Assembly (NCBI GenBank): GCA_964611385.1
Contig: CAZSXS010000002.1
Span: forward strand, 1 to 64,000
Length of the DNA: 64,000 nt
Source of the DNA: CAZSXS01 sp964611385
GTDB taxonomy: Bacteria; Bacillota; Clostridia; Lachnospirales; CAYPQA01
Direction: 5' to 3'
The notes beneath the pieces were generated by a model that was not told the DNA's origin, searched no databases, and saw only the letters and a list, made by a program, of their open reading frames with translations. Position numbers and translations under genes: made by a program. Below, one piece after another: positions 58,301-64,000 of the stretch; the first letter of the stretch is position 1; the number at the start of each line of letters is the position of its first letter.

Positions 58301-58382
58301 TACTTTCCAACCGCAGGCTGAATCCACCAGAGCCGAAATCAGTACCGTACTGCATAGAATGATTGAAAGCATCGTTGAATAA
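52302..58382 (+). CDS. Large S-layer-homology-anchored surface protein
   Basis: A 2026-residue exported protein. Residues 1-36 are a signal peptide ending near AAQAQ. Three divergent repeats of about 85 residues follow (near 60-330, each ending in FTMPDADITITATF-like sequence). Carboxypeptidase-regulatory-like beta repeats rich in Tyr fill about 530-890, then adhesin-type beta domains, and two SbsA-like Ig domains near 1320 and 1460 (SSFPENNGTLAKDGTIKVLF). A Pro/Thr/Ser linker follows near 1565-1610. Three SLH domains end the protein (near 1847, 1905 and 1967; FSDVANGEWFTPYVLWAAEN is one). The SLH domains bind pyruvylated wall polymer. Function: probably adhesin or S-layer component. Confidence 0.9.
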   Translation: MKGKSLKSLLCYFMSLVLVLVLFNLQDFGLKAAQAQTMRTIAATVTDYNKGFLTINVTSPGGLVTSGSSLTTGGSLTTSTTAATTDTLLAAPGTTVTVTVNPVSGNQLQAGSLQYFVTGMPSATSSIALSGTAGTFTMPDADITITATFEMIPAPPVNSYSITVDSSITNGTILVDKTTATAGDTITVTANANPGYITSPGSLHYTNAANSITPIPDPINGSNTTTFSMPSENITVTGAFMVVPLGTYTANVDATVVNGSISLSPTSGTAGTSISVSVTANAGYVYKPGSLVYKTSNGTSVPITDPSSGTTSTSFDLPSDNVSVFCVFEAISTGSFLINDGSAYTNDPTVWLSFTTNGYPKAQIANDSSVLDTTTQVDVSDTDKYQWTLTPGDGVKTVYVRFIPPYAPSLSALQYVSKTITLDTEKPVVSGVQFNQSFYNVNDYINIVAASPEKGLIAEAEILDASGTVLKTVSMGYIGQNTAGTYDYSTTVKLESASYLKVRVKMKDLAGNVSDPSTKDIAYVQQNDIRGRLMMGSSGAYYRYVDLYKVSDNGTTSYYGSTQTDWNGNFYFYKVPSGTYQIRATGDYYRYNDFVSNNITVSISSDIGTFNFVSKYPSISSNISVLRSDGSPIGAHIYLYNWNHGIYNYYSAPNGTVTATDLPQDSGYYMYIYDLNWNYIGSKNYFTISNSLTYTLPNSKTLTGTAYYLDANGTKVPMSDIYVSASSVYPYDEYHGVGAYTDANGQYTLDLREGRTYSIYSYNWSGKYSDYPYAAVNNHQVSMDSNRSLDVEFYKANKIFGKIMDSTTGAFLPNVWLYNYSSNGYYGDSVSANDKGEYSIKAGRGDISMYAYDWSWRYEYFYADKNSTPAVPSFSNTDSGVNKEYNISLRPWGVSSAFNGGGNSVVTSQEVVQKGNRNIKVKVNYQNNSGRDLSNVNIKAMRPQGVSLSSTGNNLDEITLPLLKAGESGSFNFMINVDESFVGDSISIPVNANFDGSVSNIGTAYLKVIYVKLSGNPVAEKSKMYTIYGEATPGTEITVYLKDDSKPNKKGKVVGTGTPNGKWYTIKFTAPSTDGTYTYFAESKYKEDRAISNDITVKVDDTTPFVKDVALSSSGGTKSGVNESTGVASYTAFVNGALQGRDISVELTLGNADAYTSATVRFAGREYTATKDTNGVFKATVSGWSGSGTKSMEFKVGDLVFTIAEVVILIDPSGYVFDAYSGQLLSGALAECYELVNGNWVQWNAQKYGQVNPQITLDDGKYGWMVPEGSYRVVVKKPGYQTFDTLKTITGSAYNYNDLTVLPERLDINIGLISTDQPIVVSSFPENNGTLAKDGTIKVLFNKAVDLSTLTAQNIVVTKVADGSVISGTIEPIQQVVSFKAEHTAIQETYVMGFKFTANPNEFESGQRYNVTLERISDLPLRAEDVNTPSTFSSLSGTNTIFKTGFVFNVADSIAYLANPSLGFAEGSLVPIDASIKLNFAEAINPSSANNATIKLVSGKGAAVEGDITVTGQEIEFKPSSTLDYSMNYTVKVNEFVQSTDKKVLQNPYEASFMTVNATVTNPEVPAPPVVNPPVTPTQPPMPMPTPTPTPAPPYYTGSSDTSSDSSSSSTSTDVGTPTVVEVKNTVPGQVNWGKIIATAKSAKANTIIEANMEKDTKLPADLLKAIKGKNVSVKLLMGEFTWVINGRTVEDVGTQATFDMQVIKLNDKKLSALAENTDLLQIQLKHNGAFPFAAKLYFMLDKNLAGTKAYLLYQGQNNMEYSGQATVDRDGIVCFTFTHASTYLVTNSILKSMRVEEVASTAFMVPYYVENGSQKLVKLSKPNGKYIEFIAPKTAAYNYKNNLKVYTDIYGHWASDSIQFVSARELFYGVTDKEFAPDNSMTRAMFVTVLGRLYGVDTANYADNNSFSDVANGEWFTPYVLWAAENKIVSGVGGDLFDPYAPVTHEQMALIVANYSQFINHSYINNSSTQFTDASKISSWAYGAVSTLNGAGLLGFAKDTFQPQAESTRAEISTVLHRMIESIVE

Positions 58383-58432
58383 ACCACTTGTTCGTTGATC
58401 GGTTAACTTTGCTTTCTTGAAGACGTACTACA

Positions 58433-58476
58433 AAAAACAGAATCAGATTGTTCATTCAATCTGATTCTGTTTTTTA
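58433..58476 (+). terminator. Terminator of the surface protein gene
   Basis: AAAAAACAGAATCAGATTG and its complement form a perfect 19-bp stem around a 6-nt loop, ending in six T, 50 nt after the stop codon. Confidence 0.93.
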
Positions 58477-58518
58477 TTGAGCTTGCTTAAGCCTGACGAT
58501 TTTTGCTTTTGTTTATTA

Positions 58519-58547
58519 TTGAATTGAAAAGCTGTTTTCGTTATACT
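58519..58547 (+). promoter_or_regulatory. Sigma-A-type promoter of the DUF1294 gene
   Basis: -35 TTGAAT (58519-58524), a 17-nt spacer and -10 TATACT (58542-58547), about 26 nt before the start codon. Confidence 0.65.
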
Positions 58548-58572
58548 GGAAAGTAAAAAAGGGGGGACTGAA

Positions 58573-58875
58573 ATGGATCGGATAGTAATGATCATTTTGG
58601 CGGTGGTTTACATAGCATGGAATCTGCTTGTTTTTTTTCTGTATGGCTTGGACAAGCAAAAAGCTCGTCGGGGTCAATGGAGAATCAGTGAAAGAATGCT
58701 GATGGGTTCTGCCATATTGATGGGCGGCCTGGGCGCTTTGTACGGGATGAAGCTCTTTCGCCACAAAACAAAGCATATGAAATTTCGAGTGGGAGTGCCC
58801 TTGGCCTTCCTGTTTAACCTAGGAATTGCCGCAGGTGTGATTTATTTTATTGTTGTCAAAGTAATTGAATTATGA
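58573..58875 (+). CDS. DUF1294 small membrane protein
   Basis: A 100-residue protein with three hydrophobic segments. WNLLVFFLYGLDKQKARRGQ and WRISERMLMGSAILMGGLGA are the DUF1294 signature, with KLFRHKTKHMKF between the helices. The function of the family is unknown. It is a single-gene unit with its own promoter. Confidence 0.9.
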   Translation: MDRIVMIILAVVYIAWNLLVFFLYGLDKQKARRGQWRISERMLMGSAILMGGLGALYGMKLFRHKTKHMKFRVGVPLAFLFNLGIAAGVIYFIVVKVIEL

Positions 58876-59077
58876 TAAACTTCAAACATAATTTTTCAAC
58901 AATAAACGCTTAAACCGCCTTGGAGGGTGCTAACAGCTAAAGAATATTTATAAAACCCTATAAAAACATCTTGATATAAATAATAGTAGTTGCCATACTA
59001 TGTCATGATGATACTATGTAGTTACAAGGCAACCGTGCCATTAAAGCTAAAAGGATGGTAAAAGGAACCTCTTAAAG

Positions 59078-60198
59078 ATGATAAAATCAGTGAAAGTACG
59101 GCTAAGGCCGACCAAGGAAGAAGAAATACAGTTGCGAAAGTCAGCAGGAGTTGCTCGTTTTGCATACAACTGGGCGTTGGCACGAGAGAAGGAAAATCGT
59201 GATAGCGGTGGTAAGTTCCTAAACGACCAAGCATTGAGGAAGGAATTTACGCAGCTAAAACAAAAAGAAGAATATGCATGGCTTTACGAAACGAGTAACA
59301 ACATAAGCAAGCAATCAAGGACGCTTACGACGCTTATAAGCGTTTTTTCAATGGTCAGGCTTGCTTTCCGAAATTCAAAAGCAAAAGACGCACAGCTCCG
59401 AAGTTTTATAACGACAATATCAAGCTAAAATTTAAAGACGGTAAGTTTTTGATAGAAAAGGTTGGTTGGGTCAGCGTATCAGAATCGGAACGAATAAGTG
59501 CAGAGAAATTTCATAATCCAAGGATTTCATTTGACAGTAAATACTGGTACATAAGCGTAGGCATTGATATGTGCCAGCCTAAAGTTGAATTAACAGAAGA
59601 ATCAATCGGTATTGATGTTGGCATAAAAGAATTAGCTATTTGTTCAAACGAAATGAAGTTTGAAAATATAAACAAGACCAAAAAGGCAAGAAAACAAGCG
59701 AAAAAACTACGCCGGTTACAGCGTAAAGTATCTCGTAAATACGAGAAAAACAAAAACGGAAAGGAGTATGTCAAAACTCGTAATGTTATAAAACTCGAAA
59801 AACAAATAAGGCTGATATACCGAAAGATAGCCAATATACGTCTGAATCATATTCATCAAGCAACAACGGCTATAGTGAAAACCAAGCCAAGCCGTGTAGT
59901 AGTGGAGAATTTGAATATTAAAGGAATGATGAAAAACAGACACTTGTCAAAGGCTATCGGTGAGCAGGGATTTAACCTTTTCATGAGTATTCTTCTGTAC
60001 AAATGCGTACATTACGGCATTGACTTCATAAAAGCCGATCGATTTTATCCATCGTCCAAAACATGCTGTAAATGCGGATTTATAAAGAAAAAGTTGAAGC
60101 TAACAGAAAGAGTATATAAATGCCCTGTTTGTCAAAACGAAATCGACCGGGACTATCAAGCAAGTATAAATCTTGCGAGATATATAGATACAGCGTGA
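59078..60198 (+). pseudogene. tnpB: tnpB (IS605/IS1341-type RNA-guided nuclease), broken by a frameshift
   Basis: Two overlapping frames together encode a full TnpB of about 374 residues. The first part runs 59078 to about 59310 (VKVRLRPTKEEEIQLRKSAG, ARFAYNWALA). The second begins about 59311 (AIKDAYDAYKRFFNGQACF) and ends at 60198. The break lies in a GCAA tandem at 59307-59314, and adding one GCAA unit restores one frame. The nuclease residues remain: IGIDVGIKELAI (Asp), VVVENLNIKGM (Glu), a CxxC zinc finger pair (CCKCGF and CPVCQ) and DRDYQASINLA (Asp). No tnpA is present. The right end and any guide RNA would lie at about 60100-60330. Confidence 0.88.
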
Positions 60199-60346
60199 AA
60201 AGAAAAAAATAGATCAGTACCGTTCGTTGTACGGGAATATAAGCCTTTGGAGCGTCAAACAAACGAAAGTAGCGGAAGTTTTGCAAAATCGGACGCGTTG
60301 AACAAGGAATAAACTTTTTCGACTTGTTATAGAGTTTTATAAGGTT

Positions 60347-61210
60347 TTGACAACGGTAAGTGTGAATAGAGTATCCCAGATCCTGTGTTATATTATCTTT
60401 GTGGGGGCGTTTTTCAGACTGTCTTTTGCCTCCGAAACCTTTGACCAGACAAGCATCAAGGAAAAGGCTTTTTCTCCTGATCGCATTCCGTCCGTCAGCA
60501 CTATAGACACCTCCTCCGGATATATTGCAGGTGAGGTGGCTCAGTTTTGGATGACCATCCCCAAACAATGGAATGGATTTGTCGTTGTTGACCGTGAAAA
60601 GTTGGACTTTGCTGCCACCGGTGTGGAAAAGCTTGTTTTTTCCTACGTATCAGAAAACAAAATCTACAGACCGGCTAAATTAATGGAGTTTTACGTTTTT
60701 GATAAAAAGCTTTGGCAAACCATAGAATTTAAAAAAATCGCTGAAACGCAAAAGTATTTTTTTGCAGTCTTGACTTATCCCAATACCTTTACTGGGGTTA
60801 CGGATTCTAATTTGTTTGATTATTATTTAGAGCAGGTTAGCAATGATGATTTTGTTATCAGTATGATTGGCTTTCCGGATGATCAAAGGTTTCTTGTAAG
60901 TGAGACAGTCACAGTAAACGGCAAGCGCTTAAAATCAAAAATTTACAAGGATGATAAGGTCTATGTTCCCGTGCGAGAGGTTTGTGAGGCTTTGGGCTAT
61001 TCGGTGGGCTGGTTGGGTAAGGAAAAGGCCGTTACGATCTCTGGAAAGAATCGATATTTTTTGATGCTTACAAAGGAAACAGAGTTGTATCAAAACTACA
61101 AGGTCTTGACAGTGGATGGAAAAGCCTATGTGTCTTTGTTGTTCTTTATTAATTCGCTGAATACCAACGTGGAAGTAGACGAAGATTTTAATGTTACGAT
61201 TAAGGAATAA
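60347..61210 (+). CDS. Exported protein with C-terminal copper-amine-oxidase-N-like (stalk) domain
   Basis: A protein of about 287 residues. A signal-like hydrophobic segment (ILCYIIFVGAFFRLSFAS) is near the N-terminus. The middle region resembles secreted beta-rich proteins, and the last 100 residues match the Cu_amine_oxidN1-type domain common in clostridial wall proteins (VTVNGKRLKSKIYKDDKVYV, PVREVCEALGYSVGWL, AVTISGKNRYF). The start is uncertain: the TTG at 60347 and the GTG at 60362 both lack a good ribosome site. The tnpB element directly upstream may have removed the original promoter. Confidence 0.75.
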   Translation: MTTVSVNRVSQILCYIIFVGAFFRLSFASETFDQTSIKEKAFSPDRIPSVSTIDTSSGYIAGEVAQFWMTIPKQWNGFVVVDREKLDFAATGVEKLVFSYVSENKIYRPAKLMEFYVFDKKLWQTIEFKKIAETQKYFFAVLTYPNTFTGVTDSNLFDYYLEQVSNDDFVISMIGFPDDQRFLVSETVTVNGKRLKSKIYKDDKVYVPVREVCEALGYSVGWLGKEKAVTISGKNRYFLMLTKETELYQNYKVLTVDGKAYVSLLFFINSLNTNVEVDEDFNVTIKE

Positions 61211-61239
61211 AAAGAAAAGAAAGGGCAGACTAAAGAGAA

Positions 61240-61731
61240 ATGGTACAAGTAAAATTTGTTTTGGGTATGGGAAGTACAGACGAGGAAAAGAGCTGCTATA
61301 ATGATGCGCTTACGATCAGAAAAGAAGTGTTCATCAAGGAGCAAGGCGTGGATGAAGCCATGGAACTGGACGGAGTTGACGATGTTGCAATCCACTTGGT
61401 CTTGTATCATGATGAAAAGCCTGTAGCCACAGGCCGGATTGTTTTTAGAGAAGAAAATAATGAAACAAAGGTGTTTTTGACTCGGATAGCGGTTCTTGAA
61501 GATGAAAGAAAAAAGGGATATGGTGAATTTGCGGTACGACTCTTGATTCGACAAGCCTATGACGGAGGCTGGGAAAGTCAATTTATACATTCGCAGCTGT
61601 CGGCCAGAGGATTTTATGAAAAGCTTGGATTTACTTGCTTTGGAGAAGTGTTTTATGAAGCGGGAATCCCTCATGTAAACATGGTTCATGAGGGAGATGT
61701 AGGTGGATGTACAAAGCACTGTACTTCCTAG
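61240..61731 (+). CDS. GNAT acetyltransferase, YjcF/ElaA-like
   Basis: A 163-residue acetyltransferase. ALTIRKEVFIKEQGVDEAME and GVDDVAIHLVLYHD match the YjcF/ElaA group, and IAVLEDERKKGYGEFAVRLL holds the acetyl-CoA loop. SARGFYEKLGFTCFGEVF is the closing motif. It follows the previous gene by 29 nt and probably shares its transcript. The substrate is unknown. It ends 8 nt before a MITE-like repeat. Confidence 0.9.
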   Translation: MVQVKFVLGMGSTDEEKSCYNDALTIRKEVFIKEQGVDEAMELDGVDDVAIHLVLYHDEKPVATGRIVFREENNETKVFLTRIAVLEDERKKGYGEFAVRLLIRQAYDGGWESQFIHSQLSARGFYEKLGFTCFGEVFYEAGIPHVNMVHEGDVGGCTKHCTS

Positions 61732-61739
61732 GCTGAACG

Positions 61740-61842
61740 TATACTCAGTCTCTTCAACATTTACCAAGCCACCATCATTCAACCCGCTTAAATTCTATTG
61801 TTTGGGGCGGCGGCTTTGCAAAGCTGAACGTGACTGAGGATA
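61740..61842 (-). repeat. MITE-like repeat, full-length 103-bp copy
   Basis: Exactly 103 bp, TATACTCAGTC to GACTGAGGATA. Its reverse complement matches the reference copy at 51859-51961 with few differences. It fills the gap between two convergent genes and, being self-complementary at the ends, may serve as their terminator. Confidence 0.82.
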
Positions 61843-61844
61843 GC

Positions 61845-62354
61845 TTAGGATTTTTTGATGCCTTTGGTGAGGGATGAAAGCTTGTTCTTTGTGGCATCCA
61901 AAATGTTTCCTTTGCTTCCTTTTTGTTTCGCTTTTCTGGCTTTTTCCATTTCTTTTAACTCGTGCTTCGATTTCAGGCCCTTCATATCTACTATATAAAT
62001 GCCGGCTAGATAAACTGCCGCATTTTTATTCACGGGCAAGGCTTCGAAAACCCGTTTATCACACATCAGCGTCATTATTTGTGGGCCGATCTTTGCCTTG
62101 ACCAGAGGCATTTTCATAAACTTATACAGCTTTGGCATTTGCTCGGTTACAACCTTCGGAAGGTTAGCATTTTCAAGCTTGTCCTTCTTTTTGTCGATGA
62201 CATAAATGGTAACCAGTGTTTTGGACTTTTCGATCATGGACTGCTGCTCTGTCACCTTTTTGGACGTCCACTTGTTCAAAAAGTATAAACCCGCAATGAT
62301 GAGCGCCAAGCCCACAAAGACTAATACAATGATGTCGCTGCCGGTTAGATTCAT
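61845..62354 (-). CDS. Membrane-anchored protein of unknown function
   Basis: A 169-residue protein with one N-terminal transmembrane helix (IIVLVFVGLALIIAGLYFL), a cytoplasmic-type domain (TLVTIYVIDKKKDKLENANL, VVTEQMPKLYKFMKMPLVKA, KIGPQIMTLMCDKRVFEALP) and a Lys-rich C-terminal tail (KGSKGNILDATKNKLSSLTK). The ATG at 62354 has AAGGAGAGG upstream. The stop codon is 3 nt from a MITE-like repeat. I do not recognise the family. Confidence 0.75.
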   Translation of the reverse strand: MNLTGSDIIVLVFVGLALIIAGLYFLNKWTSKKVTEQQSMIEKSKTLVTIYVIDKKKDKLENANLPKVVTEQMPKLYKFMKMPLVKAKIGPQIMTLMCDKRVFEALPVNKNAAVYLAGIYIVDMKGLKSKHELKEMEKARKAKQKGSKGNILDATKNKLSSLTKGIKKS

Positions 62355-62515
62355 TTTCTTCCTCTCCTTAAACATTTAACTGAATTTGTTCGTAAGTTTA
62401 ACATAAATAGGCTTTATTAGCAAATATATTTTTTGGTCCTATGCTTATAATTCAACAAAGTACATAAGGCATACGGAAGAAATCATCGACTAAATTCGAA
62501 AAAAGGACATGGAAA

Positions 62516-64000
62516 ATGATAGATGCTTTTTGGTTATTGATGAGGGTTTTGTTTATACTGAATGTGTTTTTCGCTATTGTTATTGTGATTTATGAGCGGA
62601 AGAACCCAGCTGTCACTTGGGCATGGCTGATGGTTCTTCTTTTTGTGCCTTATTTCGGCTTCATTGCTTATTTGCTTTTGGGACTGGACAGTAACAAGCA
62701 CCGTATTTTTTTATTCAAGGCCAAAAACGATAACCGCCTTTACGACGAATACAGGGCACACACAGAGAGTCTAACTAAGGATCAGCTTCAAATGGAAAAG
62801 GGCTTATATGATCTGGTTCATTTAAACAGTTTTTCTGGCAATGCACCCATTACTACCGCTTCGGAAATCTTCTTGTTTCATGAAGGAAACTCGATGATGG
62901 ATTTGTTATTTTCCCATATTCAAAGAGCGAAATCCTACATCCACATTCAGTACTACATCATTCGAGATGACGAACTGGGAAAAAAATTCATCAAGGCCCT
63001 GACTGAAAAGGCCAAGGAAGGGATACAGGTAAAACTGCTCTACGACAGCATGGGTTGCTTCAGCACCCCTAAGAGCTTTTTCAACCCCTTGAAGGTGGCA
63101 GGCGGGGAGGTGTGTGCCTTTATACGGCGGGACATCGTTCGGATCAATTATCGCAATCATCGGAAAATCTGTGTCATAGACGGTCAGATTGGGTATATCG
63201 GTGGATTAAACATTGGCGACGAGTACCTTGGGAAAACCAAACGCTTCGGGTACTGGCGAGACAGTCATATCTGTGTATACGGGCAGGCGGTTCAGAGCCT
63301 ATCTTTACGTTTTATCATGGACTGGAACTTTGCCTCCAGAACGCAGATTGACATGAAAGACTATCTCTTTCCTTTACAAGAAAACCAAGTGGAACAAAGT
63401 AAAATAGAACAGAGAAAAGTACAGAACAAAGTGGAACAGAATCAAGTTACAATGATACAAAAGCAAGCCTTACACCTTCATGAACAAAAAGAGATGGCTA
63501 AAGGTAAAAATAAAAACAAAAGTAGAAACAAAAATATTCAAATGCAAATTGTTTCTAGTGGTCCTGATACAAAATGGAACATCATTCATCACAGTTACAT
63601 CAAGCTAATCAACGAGGCAAACAAAAGCATCTGCATTCAAACCCCCTACTTTGTACCGGATGACAGCATCTTTGAAGCGCTAAAAATTGCAGCCTTATCA
63701 GGCATTGATGTCAAGATCATCTTTCCAGCTCGCCCAGATCATCCCTTTGTCTACTGGGCAGCTTTATCTTATTTAGGCGAGCTGATCAAGGCGGGTGTCA
63801 AGTGCTATAAGTACGAACGGGGCTTTGTACACAGCAAGCTACTCCTTATTGACAGCCATGTCACATCGGTGGGAACGGCCAACATGGATGTTCGCAGCTT
63901 CAAACTGAACTTTGAAATCAATGCCCTCATATACAACGAAGAAGTGACCCGTAGTTTTGAAAGTGAGTTCTATAAAGATTTGGCGTACTGTACCCGCATT
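62516..64000 (+). CDS. cls: Cardiolipin synthase (phospholipase D family), cut by window end
   Basis: The first 495 residues of a membrane cardiolipin synthase. Two N-terminal helices (LLMRVLFILNVFFAIVIVIY and WAWLMVLLFVPYFGFIAYLL) precede two HKD catalytic motifs (NHRKICVIDGQIGYIGGLN and VHSKLLLIDSHVTSVGTANM). It joins two phosphatidylglycerols into cardiolipin. Between the two catalytic domains, at about 63376-63545, lies an insertion rich in Gln, Lys, Glu and Asn, encoded by imperfect repeats of GTGGAACA, which typical enzymes lack. The frame stays open to the last base, so the true end is beyond the window. Confidence 0.94.
   Translation, partial: MIDAFWLLMRVLFILNVFFAIVIVIYERKNPAVTWAWLMVLLFVPYFGFIAYLLLGLDSNKHRIFLFKAKNDNRLYDEYRAHTESLTKDQLQMEKGLYDLVHLNSFSGNAPITTASEIFLFHEGNSMMDLLFSHIQRAKSYIHIQYYIIRDDELGKKFIKALTEKAKEGIQVKLLYDSMGCFSTPKSFFNPLKVAGGEVCAFIRRDIVRINYRNHRKICVIDGQIGYIGGLNIGDEYLGKTKRFGYWRDSHICVYGQAVQSLSLRFIMDWNFASRTQIDMKDYLFPLQENQVEQSKIEQRKVQNKVEQNQVTMIQKQALHLHEQKEMAKGKNKNKSRNKNIQMQIVSSGPDTKWNIIHHSYIKLINEANKSICIQTPYFVPDDSIFEALKIAALSGIDVKIIFPARPDHPFVYWAALSYLGELIKAGVKCYKYERGFVHSKLLLIDSHVTSVGTANMDVRSFKLNFEINALIYNEEVTRSFESEFYKDLAYCTRI

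Noticed and set aside
52302..58382. Surface protein as a polysaccharide hydrolase
   Set aside because: No catalytic domain can be seen; all recognisable modules are binding, spacer or anchoring domains.

Overview
The window looks like chromosomal DNA from an endospore-forming anaerobic Firmicute of the class Clostridia. The evidence is a complete spoIIIAA-AH operon, a 16S 3' end with the extended CCTCCTTTCT tail, AGGAGG ribosome sites almost everywhere, HelD, KtrAB, PlsY, Der, an S-layer-homology surface protein and partner-switching sigma-control genes. I cannot name a genus. The base composition is moderate, except for a visibly AT-rich block at about 26.2-31.8 kb that carries defence genes and looks acquired.

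Layout. 1-0.28 kb: the last 47 nt of a 16S rRNA, a tRNA-Tyr and a terminator, with no 23S following. 0.38-6.8 kb: single genes (Gfo/Idh/MocA oxidoreductase, membrane sugar-phosphate transferase, HelD, GNAT, an orphan class I fumarase beta subunit). 7.0-12.6 kb: the spoIIIA operon, minus strand. 12.9-14.0 kb: a cytoplasmic sialidase-fold protein. 14.1-17.2 kb: a STAS / two HATPase / REC-PP2C partner-switching operon. 17.4-26.2 kb: housekeeping genes (PlsY, Der, PIN-like protein, KtrB, KtrA, SpoU methylase, a GyrA/ParC-type topoisomerase subunit, PAP2 phosphatase). 26.6-31.6 kb: a defence island with a Gabija-type pair (OLD-family nuclease and UvrD-like helicase) followed by a Shedu-type (DUF4263) protein. 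31.8-37.6 kb: an ABC exporter with a DUF3021/LytTR module and a 7TM histidine kinase, then an ArsP_2-like permease.

38.1-51.8 kb is the most interesting part. It is one long minus-strand bacterial microcompartment (BMC) operon. In transcription order it encodes a class II aldolase, a B12-dependent diol dehydratase whose large and medium subunits are fused, the small subunit, both reactivase subunits, PduO adenosyltransferase, a YfbR-like HD phosphohydrolase, CoA-acylating PduP, a zinc alcohol dehydrogenase with a predicted encapsulation helix, four hexameric shell proteins (one apparently with two translation starts), PduL, a pentameric vertex protein and a PduT-type trimer. Together they would take a deoxysugar phosphate through lactaldehyde and 1,2-propanediol to propionaldehyde, then to propanol and propionyl phosphate. 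This combines the aldolase logic of fucose/rhamnose compartments with B12 chemistry. No dedicated regulator, diffusion facilitator, PduB-type trimer or propionate kinase is present.

52.3-64 kb: a 2026-residue S-layer-homology surface protein, a DUF1294 protein, a tnpB gene broken by loss of one GCAA unit, an exported protein with a copper-amine-oxidase-N-like domain, a GNAT, a membrane-anchored unknown and a cardiolipin synthase running off the end.

Several dispersed, structured, non-coding repeat families lie in the spaces between genes. One is a 103-bp MITE-like element with 11-bp terminal inverted repeats. A second is a 67-nt hairpin with two 30-nt arms and a 7-nt loop. A third is a roughly 74-nt hairpin with a conserved 28-nt loop. 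In the two hairpin families the stems change but stay complementary between copies, which suggests the fold is maintained.
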